Shown here piece by piece: positions 32,894 through 40,830 of a DNA stretch of 42,084 nucleotides. The notes below the pieces were generated by a model. That model had not been told where the DNA came from. It saw only the letters and a program-made list of their open reading frames with translations, and ran no database searches. Source of the DNA: Collinsella aerofaciens (GTDB lineage Bacteria; Actinomycetota; Coriobacteriia; Coriobacteriales; Coriobacteriaceae); the NCBI RefSeq assembly GCF_015670745.1, contig NZ_JADPCH010000021.1, positions 1-42,084 on the forward strand, read 5' to 3'. Made by a program: the position numbers and the translations under genes. Numbering within the stretch: the first letter of the stretch is position 1; the number at the start of each line of letters is the position of its first letter.

Positions 32894-33748
32894 ATGTCCA
32901 TTCGTATTATTACCGATTCCGCGAGCGATATGTCGCCGGCTGAGCACCCCGCTCTGCGTGTTCTGCCGCTGTCCGTCACCTTTGGCACCGATGTGTACAT
33001 GGATGGCGTCGACATCGATCACCAGCGCTTTTACGAGATGCTCGTGGAGCGCGATGAGCTGCCCAAGACCGGCCAGGTCAACCCGTACGCGTTTTCGCAG
33101 GCTATTGCCGAGGCGCGTGATGCCGGCGATGAGGCTGTGATTATTACCGTGGGCGCTAAGCTTTCGGGCACCAATCAGAGTGCCCGTACCGCACTTGCCG
33201 AGGCGCCGGGCGGCGACGTGTACGTGGTGGATAGCAACAACGTCACTCTGGGTGAGCGTGTCCTGGTCGAGTATGCCCTGCGCCTGGTGGACGAGGGCCG
33301 TAGTGCGGCCCAGATCGCGGCGGCCGTCGAGGCCGTCCGTGACCGCGTGGTCGTCATCGGCCTGCTCGAGACGCTGGAGTACCTGGTTCGCGGCGGTCGT
33401 CTATCTGCTGCGGCCGGCGCCGTGGGCACGCTGCTCAACGTGAAGCCCGTGGTGGCCGTCGAGGACGGCCTTATCGTGCAGTTGGGCAAGGCGCGCGGTT
33501 CCAAGAACGGCCGCAACCTGCTGAACCAAAAGGTCGAAAAGTCAGGCGGCATCGACTTTTCCATGCCGCTGGCGCTGGGCTATACGGGCCTTTCGGATGC
33601 GGTGCTCAAGAAGTATGTCGAGGACAGCGCGGCACTGTGGGCTGGCCACACCGAGGGCGAGTTGCCCGTTCACACCATCGGCGCCACCATCGGCACCCAC
33701 GTAGGCCCCGGCGCCGTCGCCGTAGCCTTCTTCCAGCCCGCCAACTAA
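32894..33748 (+). CDS. DegV-family fatty-acid-binding protein (FakB-like)
   Basis: Cytosolic lipid-binding protein of 284 aa that presents exogenous fatty acid to the FakA kinase. The conserved TDSASDMS opening, GAKLSGTNQSA (the Ser-Gly-Thr head-group site) and the C-terminal GATIGTHVGPGAVAVAFF are diagnostic. ATG at 32894 follows GAAAGGATTC. No fakA lies in the window. Confidence 0.9.
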   Translation: MSIRIITDSASDMSPAEHPALRVLPLSVTFGTDVYMDGVDIDHQRFYEMLVERDELPKTGQVNPYAFSQAIAEARDAGDEAVIITVGAKLSGTNQSARTALAEAPGGDVYVVDSNNVTLGERVLVEYALRLVDEGRSAAQIAAAVEAVRDRVVVIGLLETLEYLVRGGRLSAAAGAVGTLLNVKPVVAVEDGLIVQLGKARGSKNGRNLLNQKVEKSGGIDFSMPLALGYTGLSDAVLKKYVEDSAALWAGHTEGELPVHTIGATIGTHVGPGAVAVAFFQPAN

Positions 33749-33762
33749 CCGACCTGCCATAA

Positions 33763-33800
33763 ACCACCACAAAGGGGACAGGCACCTTTGTGGTGGTTTA
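33763..33800. repeat. ACCACCACAAAGG palindrome, copy 4 (inverted centre)
   Basis: ACCACCACAAAGG ... CCTTTGTGGTGGT with centre GGACAGGCA, orientation as copy 2, then TTTATG. It lies right after the DegV gene stop and 29 bp before the next ATG. Confidence 0.82.
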
Positions 33801-33828
33801 TGCTTTTCCGGGTGGAAGGGAGCGAGCA

Positions 33829-34149
33829 ATGGCGTCTGAGGGCTTTTTTGAACGGGTGTACGAGGTGGTCGAGCAGATCCCCGAGGGGATGGTCGCCACG
33901 TATGGCCAGGTGGCGCTGCTTGCCGGTCGTCCACGAAGTGCGCGGTACGTGGGGTATGCCCTGCATAGTAATCCGCGCCCCGGCGAGATTCCCTGTCACC
34001 GCGTGGTGTTTGCCGACGGGCACATATGCGAGGGCTTCGCTTTTGGCGGTCCCGATGCTCAACGTGAGCTTTTGCTAGGGGAAGGTGTGGCGTTTAAGGA
34101 CGACATGCACGTCGACTTGGCCGCCTGTCGCTGGCCTGCCGGGCTCTAG
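33829..34149 (+). CDS. MGMT-fold DNA repair protein, short form with PCHRV motif
   Basis: Protein of 106 aa with only the DNA-binding and active-site domain of O6-methylguanine-DNA methyltransferases. TYGQVALLAG holds the helix-turn-helix start, RSARYVGYALHSNP the Arg finger and recognition helix, and IPCHRVV the acceptor Cys56. Its size and C-terminus (ELLLGEGVAFKDDMHVDLAACRW) are like alkyltransferase-like proteins, which usually have Trp or Ala instead of Cys. It may therefore be an active short methyltransferase. ATG at 33829 follows GAAGGGAGCG. Flanked by palindromic repeats 4 and 5. Confidence 0.85.
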   Translation: MASEGFFERVYEVVEQIPEGMVATYGQVALLAGRPRSARYVGYALHSNPRPGEIPCHRVVFADGHICEGFAFGGPDAQRELLLGEGVAFKDDMHVDLAACRWPAGL

Positions 34150-34168
34150 CGGTTCTGCCGTGGCGAAA

Positions 34169-34207
34169 ACCACCACAAAGGCGCCTGTCCCCTTTGTGGT
34201 GGTTTTA
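34169..34207. repeat. ACCACCACAAAGG palindrome, copy 5
   Basis: ACCACCACAAAGG ... CCTTTGTGGTGGT with centre CGCCTGTCC, then TTTT. Follows the MGMT-fold gene by 19 bp. Confidence 0.82.
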
Positions 34208-34219
34208 CGCTGTAGGTTT

Positions 34220-34438
34220 ACCAGAGCTAACTTATGGAGAAGGTGTGGTGGCGTACTTTGCCGTCAGAAAGTAAACCACGGTGAACTATATTGGTTTCAG
34301 CAACGGAGCAGGCAATAGGCGATGAAAAAGCCTGCCCTGTTGAGTTTGATTCGCATTCCTCCCCTCTGTGCGATTCAACGGTGTACTTCGGGAACAGGCC
34401 CGCTGGCAACTAGCTGCCGGCGGGCCTGTTCCTGTTTG
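34220..34438 (+). other. Gene-free, hairpin-rich interval ending in a strong terminator
   Basis: No coding region is visible. GCAGGC/GCCTGC (34311-34338) and TGATTCGCA/TGCGATTCA can pair, and a very stable 18-bp stem (GGAACAGGCCCGCTGGCA, 34391-34408, with 34415-34432, one mismatch) is followed by TGTTTGT. No plus-strand gene needs this terminator, since the MGMT-fold gene already has copy 5. TATATT at 34287 could be a -10. A small RNA of about 135 nt is possible but unproven. Confidence 0.35.
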
Positions 34439-34479
34439 TCGAGGGGGTGCGATGGACGGAGCCGAAGCGGTCCGGCTCC

Positions 34480-34507
34480 AAAAAAGGCGGACGCCGTAGC
34501 GCCCGCC
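34480..34507 (-). terminator. Terminator of trpS
   Basis: On the minus strand a 9-bp stem (GGCGGGCGC with GCGTCCGCC, one G-U) and TACG loop is followed by TTTTTT, about 35 bp after the trpS stop. Confidence 0.85.
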
Positions 34508-34542
34508 CTAAAGCAATCGAAAACTCAAGCCAGCAAATCGGT

Positions 34543-35592
34543 CTAGTACACCATGCCCATGGCGTCCTGAACCTCTGCCAGGGTCTGCTCGGCGATCTCG
34601 TTGGCGCGACGGTTGCCCTCGTGCAGCACGTCCTTCACGTAATCCAGATCGTTCTCGTAGCGCTGGCGACGCTCGCGGATAGGTGCGAAGTACTCGTTGA
34701 CGACCTCGGTCACGTACTTCTTGAGCTGGCCGGAGCCGCCCATGCCGATCTCCTCGGCAATCTCGACCTCGGAGCGACCGGTGCAGATGGCGGCTGTCGA
34801 AAGCAGCCCAGACACGCCGGGGCGGTTCTCGGGATCGAACGTGATCATGCGCTCAGAGTCGGTCTGGCTTTTCTTGATGCGCTTGGCCGTCTCCTCAGCG
34901 GTCATCGAGATGTTGATGGCGTTGCCGTAGCTCTTGCTCATCTTGCGACCGTCAAGGCCGGGCAGTAGCGGGGTCTCGGACAGCAGCGCGTCGACTTCGG
35001 GGAACACCTTGCCGTAACGGTTGTTAAAGCGGCGGGCGATGGTGCGGGTAAGCTCGATGTGCGGCAGCTGGTCGCGACCGACGGGTACCACGTTGCCCTT
35101 GCAGAACAGGATGTCGCAGGCTTGATGTACCGGGTAGGTGAGCAGAAGGCCGGTGAGCTCGTGGCCCGAGGCCTCCATCTCGGCCTTAACCGTGGGGTTG
35201 CGCGCCAGCTCGGCCTCGGAGACCAGCGACAGGAACGGCAGCATGAGCTGGTTGGCTGCGGGCACGGCGGAGTGCGCGTAGATCATGGTCTTGTCGGGGT
35301 CGATGCCGCAGGCAAGGTAGTCCATGACCATGTTGTACACGTTGTCCTGGATGTGCTCGGTGGTGTCGCGGTCGGTGATGACCTGGTAGTCGGCGATGAG
35401 TACGTTGGTCCTGGCGCCCATGTTCTGCAGCTCCACGCGGCCCTTGAGGGTGCCAAAGTAGTGACCCAGGTGCAGACGGCCGGTGGGGCGGTCGCCGGTA
35501 AGCATGGTGAACTTCTCGGGCGTCTTGGCCAGGCCCTCGCGAATGGCGTTGCTCTTTTGCAGCGCGACTTCGTAGCTGTTCTCGTTTGGCAT
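34543..35592 (-). CDS. trpS: Tryptophanyl-tRNA synthetase
   Basis: Class I aminoacyl-tRNA synthetase that charges tRNA-Trp, 349 aa. The HIGH-like motif is HLGH (41-44) in TGRLHLGHYFG, and KMSKS is exact at 217-221. The C-terminal helical domain ends with LAEVQDAMGMVY. Start chosen at 35592 because AGGAGC lies just before it. Between it and the sugar-phosphate transferase gene upstream are 159 bp with a GTTCGCGCGAAC palindrome but no recognisable T-box. Confidence 0.96.
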   Translation of the reverse strand: MPNENSYEVALQKSNAIREGLAKTPEKFTMLTGDRPTGRLHLGHYFGTLKGRVELQNMGARTNVLIADYQVITDRDTTEHIQDNVYNMVMDYLACGIDPDKTMIYAHSAVPAANQLMLPFLSLVSEAELARNPTVKAEMEASGHELTGLLLTYPVHQACDILFCKGNVVPVGRDQLPHIELTRTIARRFNNRYGKVFPEVDALLSETPLLPGLDGRKMSKSYGNAINISMTAEETAKRIKKSQTDSERMITFDPENRPGVSGLLSTAAICTGRSEVEIAEEIGMGGSGQLKKYVTEVVNEYFAPIRERRQRYENDLDYVKDVLHEGNRRANEIAEQTLAEVQDAMGMVY

Positions 35593-35751
35593 GATTGCTC
35601 CTAACGTTCGTTCGCAGGTTTTGATGATAGCGTGTTTATTGAGAGGGGTGGGCGTGAGTGGGTGAGGGACTGCCAGGGGCCGGCTTTCAAGTCCGCCGCG
35701 GCGTTCGCGCGAACGGCTGCCAACGCCTTGGCACATCCTCGGCAGCTTGCC

Positions 35752-36951
35752 CTAGAGCTTGTGGTGGCGCTCTTCTTTGCGCTCCTCGGCTGCCTGCTCC
35801 TCCTGCTTAAAAGCGGGGTCGTCGGGGGTGACCAGCTCATCTTCGTGCGTGCGCTTGTTGTAATGGTGGCGCAGCACGGGTTCAAACAGGTGTAGGTGCT
35901 TGGCGAAGGCAGCCGAGCCAATGGCGAGCACGGTAAAAATGAGCACGCGCATGGGCACCTCGACCTGATTGATGGCGGCGGCGCCGGCCGAAAGCATGAT
36001 GCACCAGGCATAGATGAGCAGCACGGCCTGTTTTTGGTTGTAGCCTTCTTGGATCAGGCGGTGGTGGATGTGGCCCTTGTCGGCCTGCCCGATGCTAATG
36101 TGGGCGCGCTTGCGGCGCACAATGGCGCTAAACGTGTCGATGATGGGCACGCCGGCAACGATGAGCGGGATGATAAGCGAGGTGAGTGCGGCGGTGCGGC
36201 TCACGTTGAGCAGCGAGATGGAGCCCAGTGCAAAGCCCAGAAGCAGCGACCCCGAGTCGCCCAAGAAGATGCTTGCGGGGTTGAAGTTGTAGCGCAAAAA
36301 GGCCAGACAGGCGCCAAAGAGGGCAATGGAGAGCGCGGCGGCGTCGATGCGGCCCGAGAGAACGGCCATCGAAAACATGGTGAACGACGCGATGCCGCAG
36401 ATGCCCGTGGCCAAGCCGTCGAGGCCGTCGATGAGGTTAATGATGTTGGTGAATGCCACCAGATAGATTACGGTGATGGGGTAGGCGAGCCATCCGAGCA
36501 TGATCTCGCCGGGGGCAAACGGGTTGACGATGACGCCGATTTTTAGGCCGCCGATACAGGCGATAAGCGCGGCGAGGACTTGTCCGGCCAGCTTTTGCTT
36601 GGGCGTGAGCTGGAAGACGTCGTCGATAGCGCCGGTCGCAAAGATGACGGTAAAGGAGAGCGCCAGCATGGGATAGCTAATGTGAAGGCGCGGGTGCGGC
36701 ACCAGGACGGGTGGCCAGCCTAGGTACCAGGTGCCTAGGATTTGCACAATGCAGGCAACGACCAGGCCCAAAAACACCGCCGCTCCGCCCAAACGTGGGA
36801 TGGGCTTGGTGTTGATGCGGCGCTTAGAAGGATAGTCGACGGCATCGAGCTTAATTGCCAAGCGCTTGACCAGGGGCACCGCGAGGAAGGTCGTGATAAA
36901 GGCCGCCGCTGCCACGCATAGGTACGGTATGTAGCTCGGGGATGAAGCCAT
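35752..36951 (-). CDS. WecA/TagO-type undecaprenyl-phosphate sugar-1-phosphate transferase
   Basis: Polytopic membrane enzyme of about 399 aa that transfers a HexNAc-1-phosphate from a UDP-sugar to undecaprenyl phosphate, starting a wall polymer or polysaccharide. Motifs are KPIPRLGG, GAIDDVFQLTPKQKL (Asp pair), NLIDGLDGLATG, FLGDSGSLLLGF and the cytosolic HIHHRL loop, all typical of the MraY/WecA superfamily; HIHH marks the WecA/TagO branch. About 11 helices. A 40-residue charged tail (EEQAAEERKEERHHKL) ends the protein. ATG at 36951 (ASSPSYIP) is preferred to a TTG 18 bp upstream. A minus-strand -10 TATTAT at 37024-37029 could start its transcript. Confidence 0.9.
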   Translation of the reverse strand: MASSPSYIPYLCVAAAAFITTFLAVPLVKRLAIKLDAVDYPSKRRINTKPIPRLGGAAVFLGLVVACIVQILGTWYLGWPPVLVPHPRLHISYPMLALSFTVIFATGAIDDVFQLTPKQKLAGQVLAALIACIGGLKIGVIVNPFAPGEIMLGWLAYPITVIYLVAFTNIINLIDGLDGLATGICGIASFTMFSMAVLSGRIDAAALSIALFGACLAFLRYNFNPASIFLGDSGSLLLGFALGSISLLNVSRTAALTSLIIPLIVAGVPIIDTFSAIVRRKRAHISIGQADKGHIHHRLIQEGYNQKQAVLLIYAWCIMLSAGAAAINQVEVPMRVLIFTVLAIGSAAFAKHLHLFEPVLRHHYNKRTHEDELVTPDDPAFKQEEQAAEERKEERHHKL

Positions 36952-37157
36952 GAATCTAAAAACCGCCAAGCGTCGAAGGAAAAGGTCAGAAGAACGCCAT
37001 GCGCAAAGGGCATAGCCGAACCATAATACTCGACCAAGGTGGGTGCATGGAATTGCACGCAGCGATAATCACGCGCTTACCAGATATTGGGATGTTGTCG
37101 ATGGCTTGTCGGGATGCCGGCGGGGATCCATATGGACTGTAATGGTGATTTTCGGCA

Positions 37158-37327
37158 AAAGAAAACCACCCCCCACGTTACAAAAATGAACCCACCTAAA
37201 ACAGGTGGGTGCCCTCATCGACTGTTCCAGCGTCCTTAACAACGAAGGATACCTGTACTAGGTACGACTGTGTGGGCTCCCTAAATAAACGCGACGGTTC
37301 ACCCAGTTGCTCCGCGGGGGGCGGAAT
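37158..37327 (-). ncRNA. ssrS: Probable 6S RNA
   Basis: On the minus strand a ~170-nt transcript would be closed by a 12-bp stem: 37324-37313 (CCGCCCCCCGCG) with 37177-37166 (CGTGGGGGGTGG, two G-U), followed by TTTTCTTTT. A second pairing, TGAACC with GGTTCA, extends it, then a large central bubble whose 3' side forms ACCCACCT-GTTTT-AGGTGGGT, and an apical arm closed by GCCC/GGGC. This long-stem, central-bubble, apical-stem layout and length are those of 6S RNA, which mimics an open promoter to bind RNA polymerase. TATGAT (37339-37334) is a plausible -10. Identification rests on structure read by eye. The flanking stretches 36952-37157 and 37328-37476 show no gene. Confidence 0.6.
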
Positions 37328-37476
37328 ACCTACATCATAAAGCGGCACTTTATCGATTCCAGTCTTGACATTACAAAAATCGTGTCGGACGATTACGGCG
37401 CCTTGGGCTCGAGCCGTCTGTGGGGTTGATCCCTTTACGTTTGAGCTGCTGAATCGTTGTTTTGGAGCATGGTTTT

Positions 37477-38415
37477 ATGCCGACGTCGTTGACCGAACTT
37501 TTTTCGCCCGCCTGCCATTTGTGTCCGCGCCGTTGCGGTGCGGCGCGCGATGAGGGCGCGCACGGCGTCTGCGGTGCTAACGACACGCTCAAGGTGGCCC
37601 GCGCCGCGCTTCATATGTGGGAGGAGCCGCCTATCTCGGGCGAGGCCGGTTCGGGCACGATCTTCTTTAGCGGCTGCTCGCTCAAATGTATCTACTGCCA
37701 GAACCACGAGATCTCGACCGGCAATTTTGGCCTTGAGATTTCGCCTGAGCGCCTGGTCGAGATTATGCTGGAACTGCAGGACCAGGGTGCCAACAACATC
37801 AATTTGGTGACGGCGACGCACTATGCGCACCTGTTGCCTGCTGCGATTGCCGCGGCACGGGCGCGCGGACTGGTTATCCCAATCGTCTACAACACGAGTG
37901 GTTACGAGCGCGCGAGTGCCGTGGCGGCGCTGGGCGACCTGGCCGATGTGTGGCTCACCGACTTTAAATATGCCGATGCCGGGCTTGCGCAGTCGCTCTC
38001 CCATATAAAGGATTACCCGCGTGTGGCCGTGTCGGGTCTGGCCCAGATGGCGCGCGAGATCGAGCGCCGCGGGGGAGAGTTGGTGGACGAGGACGGGCTT
38101 ATGAAGCGTGGCATGATCGTGCGTCACCTGGTGCTTCCGGGGCATGCAGACGATTCGTGTCGCGTGCTGGACCTGGTGTGGCAGACGGTGGGCGACGTGC
38201 CGATCTCGGTTATGAACCAGTACACGCCCAATGCGCTCATGCGCGAGCAGGGCGGCGACCTGGCACGCGCCGTGACGCGTGAGGAGTACGAGCAGGTGCT
38301 CGACCATGCCGACGACCTGGGTTTTACGACGATGTTCTGGCAAGAGGGCGGCGCGGTAGACGAGAGCTTCACCCCGGCCTTCGACACCACCGGTGTTCTT
38401 ACCAGCGCAAAGTAG
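37477..38415 (+). CDS. Radical SAM protein, PflA-like (COG1313/PflX type)
   Basis: Iron-sulfur enzyme of 312 aa. The radical SAM cluster motif CxxxCxxC is in GCSLKCIYCQNHEIS (about 69-76). An N-terminal Cys motif CHLCPRRCGA with a further Cys in GVCGA suggests another metal or cluster site, as in COG1313 proteins. Homologues resemble pyruvate-formate-lyase activating enzymes but their targets are unknown; no glycyl-radical enzyme is adjacent. ATG at 37477 follows GGAG at 9 bp. TTGACA at 37365 is a good -35, but the matching -10 is poor. Confidence 0.85.
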   Translation: MPTSLTELFSPACHLCPRRCGAARDEGAHGVCGANDTLKVARAALHMWEEPPISGEAGSGTIFFSGCSLKCIYCQNHEISTGNFGLEISPERLVEIMLELQDQGANNINLVTATHYAHLLPAAIAAARARGLVIPIVYNTSGYERASAVAALGDLADVWLTDFKYADAGLAQSLSHIKDYPRVAVSGLAQMAREIERRGGELVDEDGLMKRGMIVRHLVLPGHADDSCRVLDLVWQTVGDVPISVMNQYTPNALMREQGGDLARAVTREEYEQVLDHADDLGFTTMFWQEGGAVDESFTPAFDTTGVLTSAK

Positions 38416-38427
38416 TGCGTTCGTCGA

Positions 38428-38457
38428 TGATTTTTCTGGGACGGGGATAAAAAATCA
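38428..38457. repeat. TGATTTTTC-GGGACGGGGAT hairpin repeat, copy 2
   Basis: TGATTTTTC, TGGGACGGGGAT, AAAAAATCA. The ends CGATGATTTTT / AAAAAATCATCG pair. It lies 13 bp after the radical SAM gene stop and matches 25686-25716. Confidence 0.6.
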
Positions 38458-38524
38458 TCGAGAGGATCGCCTGTTCGAAAAGTTGCCAAAATAGCCGCGC
38501 CCCAAAAAGACTGGTTATTGGGCG

Positions 38525-38552
38525 TTGACAGTTGGCGAGCCGTAGGTAAAAT
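38525..38552 (+). promoter_or_regulatory. Promoter of tRNA-Ala
   Basis: TTGACA (38525-38530), 16-bp spacer, TAAAAT (38547-38552), 13 bp before the tRNA. Confidence 0.8.
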
Positions 38553-38565
38553 ATCGACTTGTCCT

Positions 38566-38638
38566 GGGGACGTAGCTCAGTTGGGAGAGCGCTGCCGTCG
38601 CATGGCAGAGGCCGAGGGTTCGACTCCCTTCGTCTCCA
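38566..38638 (+). tRNA. tRNA-Ala (anticodon CGC)
   Basis: Complete 73-nt cloverleaf: acceptor GGGGACG/CGTCTCC with the G3-U70 pair that identifies alanine tRNAs, D arm GCTC/GAGC, anticodon arm CTGCC/GGCAG with anticodon CGC at 38599-38601, and T arm GAGGG-TTCGACT-CCCTT. The 3' CCA is not encoded (ACCC follows). It reads GCG codons. Confidence 0.97.
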
Positions 38639-38652
38639 CCCTTGGATTTGAT

Positions 38653-38684
38653 AAGCCGCTGACATTGTGTCGGCGGCTTTTTTT
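38653..38684 (+). terminator. Terminator after tRNA-Ala
   Basis: AAGCCGCTGACA pairs with TGTCGGCGGCTT (one G-U), 3-nt loop, then a run of seven T (TTTTTTT counting the stem's last two). Confidence 0.88.
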
Positions 38685-38702
38685 AAAAGAAAGGGCTATA
38701 CC

Positions 38703-39161
38703 ATGGCCGAGCTTGAGTCCCAACCATTGTCCGACGAGGAGCGCGCTGAGTTGGAAGAGCTCCGCGCTGAGAAGGCCCGCCGCGAGGCTCGGGAAGAGGC
38801 CCGTCGCGAGCGTGAGGAGCTGGCTGCCCTGCGCGCCGAGCGTGCGAAGGCCGAGGAGGTCGCCTCGAACGCCGCATCCGAGCGCAAGCCCGCGCCCGCA
38901 CCCAAGCCCGCTGCTGCGAAGCCTGCACCTGCCGCGCCCAAACCTCAGCCTAAAAAGGCCGCTCGTCCCAAGTCCGTCGAGCCCAAGCCGAGCCGTGACG
39001 AGATGACCTTTGCCCAGCGCATGGTTACCTCCAAGGAACCTACGGGCGAGAACGAGATCCCTGGCATGGCGCCGGCTCAAAAAATCATCATTGTCCTTGC
39101 CCTCATCGCGTTTGTCATCTTTATGGGCTACACGATCCTGACCAGCATGGGCCTGCTCTAA
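38703..39161 (+). CDS. Tail-anchored-like small membrane protein with coiled coil
   Basis: Uncharacterised protein of 152 aa. Residues 8-60 are rich in Glu, Arg and Ala in heptads (DEERAELEELRAEKARREAR...), a likely coiled coil. An Ala/Pro/Lys-rich linker (about 62-98) follows, then a single hydrophobic helix (IIIVLALIAFVIFMGYTIL, about 129-147) close to the C-terminus. This suggests a protein anchored by its C-terminus with the coiled coil in the cytoplasm. No family recognised. It sits right after the tRNA terminator with ribosome site AGAAAGGG. Confidence 0.75.
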   Translation: MAELESQPLSDEERAELEELRAEKARREAREEARREREELAALRAERAKAEEVASNAASERKPAPAPKPAAAKPAPAAPKPQPKKAARPKSVEPKPSRDEMTFAQRMVTSKEPTGENEIPGMAPAQKIIIVLALIAFVIFMGYTILTSMGLL

Positions 39162-39245
39162 CCTATTTGCATCGGGCGTTATGTCCGCATCCTCTGCTCT
39201 CGTCTAACCCTCAAATTCTGTACCACACATCCGAAAGGTCGCCCC

Positions 39246-40751
39246 ATGGCTTTGACCGACATCTCGCATCCCACCGACATTGCAATGCTCACCGATCTGT
39301 ACGAGCTCACTATGGCCCAGGGCCTGTGGGAGAGCGGCAAGGCCAATGAGCAGGGTTGTTTTACCGCGTTTTACCGCGACCATCCCTTTGGCAGCGCCTA
39401 TGCCGTCATGTGCGGCACCGCCGAGCTGCCCGAGCTGGTCGAGAACCTGCGCTTTACGCCCGAGGATATCGACTACCTCGCATCGCTTGAGGCCCCGGCC
39501 GGCGGCGCGATGTTTAAGTCCGCATTCCTCGACTATCTGCGCGATTTTCGTGCGCATGTAAACATCGACGCCGTGCCCGAGGGCGAGCTCGTCTTTCCGC
39601 GCGAGCCCATGGTGCGCGTCACCGGCCCCGCGCTGGAGTGCCAGCTGCTCGAGACGGCGCTGCTCAACATCGTCGGGTTCCAGACGCTTGTCGCCACCAA
39701 GACGGCGCGCGTGGTGCTCGCCGCTGACGGTCGCCCCGTGGCGGAGTTTGGCCTGCGCCGTGCCCAGGGCCCCGATGGCGGCCTAGCTGTTGCGCGCGCG
39801 AGCTACGTTGCCGGCTGCTCCTCTACGTCCAATGTGCTCGCCGGCCGCCGCTACGGTATTCCCGTCTTTGGCACGCATGCGCACAGCTGGGTGATGAGCT
39901 TCGATTCCGAGCTCGAGGCCTTCCGCGCCTTTGCCAAGTCGAGCCCCAAGAACTGCACGCTGCTCATCGACACCTATGACGTGCGCGAGGGCTGCGCGCA
40001 TGCCATTACGGTTGCCAAGGAGATGGAGGCGGTGGGCGAGCGCCTGTCGGCTATTCGCATCGACTCCGGCGACCTTGCCAAGCTCTCCAAGTATGTTCGC
40101 GGCCGTTTTGATGCCGAGGGCCTGCCCTATGTGGGTATCTCGGTGTCCAACGACCTGGACGAGTACACGATTCAGTCGCTGCTCGACCAGGGCGCGCCCA
40201 TCGATAGCTTTGGCGTGGGTACTAAGCTCGCGACCTGCTACGACCAGCCGGCGCTGGGCGGCGTGTACAAGCTTTCCGCCCGCCGTGCGAGCGAGGCCGA
40301 CCCGTGGACGCCGGTGGTCAAGCTCTCCGAGCAGCCCTATAAGCGCACGATCCCGGGCGTACAGCGCGTGCGCCGTTATTACGACGGCTTTGGCGGCCCG
40401 GTCTGCGACATGATCTACGACGAGGACCATCTGGCGGGGGAGGGCGCCGCGCGCGGCAATACCCTCGTGGCCGTGAATGATGCCGCCCTGGTGACCGACG
40501 TGTCCGAACTTGTGTATCGTGAGCTGTTGGTGCCGATCGTGCGCGACGGCAGTGCGGTGGCTCCGCGTGAGAGCATCCAGGACGCGCGCGAGCGCTGTGT
40601 TTGGGCGCTCGATCATCTGGATGCGGCTTTCAAGCGCTTCCTGTATCCGCAGACCTACGTGGTGGGTATGGAACAGGGCCTGGCCCAGGTGCGCGACGAG
40701 CTCGTGCGCAAGAATATGGCCGTGGCCTCGGCTTTCCCCTGGGCAAAATGA
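39246..40751 (+). CDS. pncB: Nicotinate phosphoribosyltransferase
   Basis: Makes nicotinate mononucleotide from nicotinate and PRPP in NAD salvage. 501 aa. The opening MLTDLYELTMAQGLWESGKA, EFGLRRAQGPDGGLAVARASYVAGCSSTSNVLAG, and GTHAHSWVMSF are family signatures; the last holds the His near the active site. IRIDSGDLAKLSKYVR and FGVGTKLAT form the phosphate-binding barrel loops. Ribosome site GAAAGGTCGCCCC precedes the ATG. proB follows 79 bp later. Confidence 0.94.
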   Translation: MALTDISHPTDIAMLTDLYELTMAQGLWESGKANEQGCFTAFYRDHPFGSAYAVMCGTAELPELVENLRFTPEDIDYLASLEAPAGGAMFKSAFLDYLRDFRAHVNIDAVPEGELVFPREPMVRVTGPALECQLLETALLNIVGFQTLVATKTARVVLAADGRPVAEFGLRRAQGPDGGLAVARASYVAGCSSTSNVLAGRRYGIPVFGTHAHSWVMSFDSELEAFRAFAKSSPKNCTLLIDTYDVREGCAHAITVAKEMEAVGERLSAIRIDSGDLAKLSKYVRGRFDAEGLPYVGISVSNDLDEYTIQSLLDQGAPIDSFGVGTKLATCYDQPALGGVYKLSARRASEADPWTPVVKLSEQPYKRTIPGVQRVRRYYDGFGGPVCDMIYDEDHLAGEGAARGNTLVAVNDAALVTDVSELVYRELLVPIVRDGSAVAPRESIQDARERCVWALDHLDAAFKRFLYPQTYVVGMEQGLAQVRDELVRKNMAVASAFPWAK

Positions 40752-40830
40752 TTCCTTGGGCGGTAGGGGCGAGTCACGCTCCCTTGGCCGCCAGCTCGGC
40801 CGTTCGCTGAACAGTTGATTGGTTTGACGT

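Noticed and set aside
16846-34207. The repeated ACCACCACAAAGG palindromes as a CRISPR array.
   Set aside because: The copies are kilobases apart and separated by genes; there is no regular spacer pattern and no cas gene.
38577-39080. A 167-codon minus-strand frame through the tRNA.
   Set aside because: It crosses the tRNA, its terminator and a well-formed plus-strand gene.
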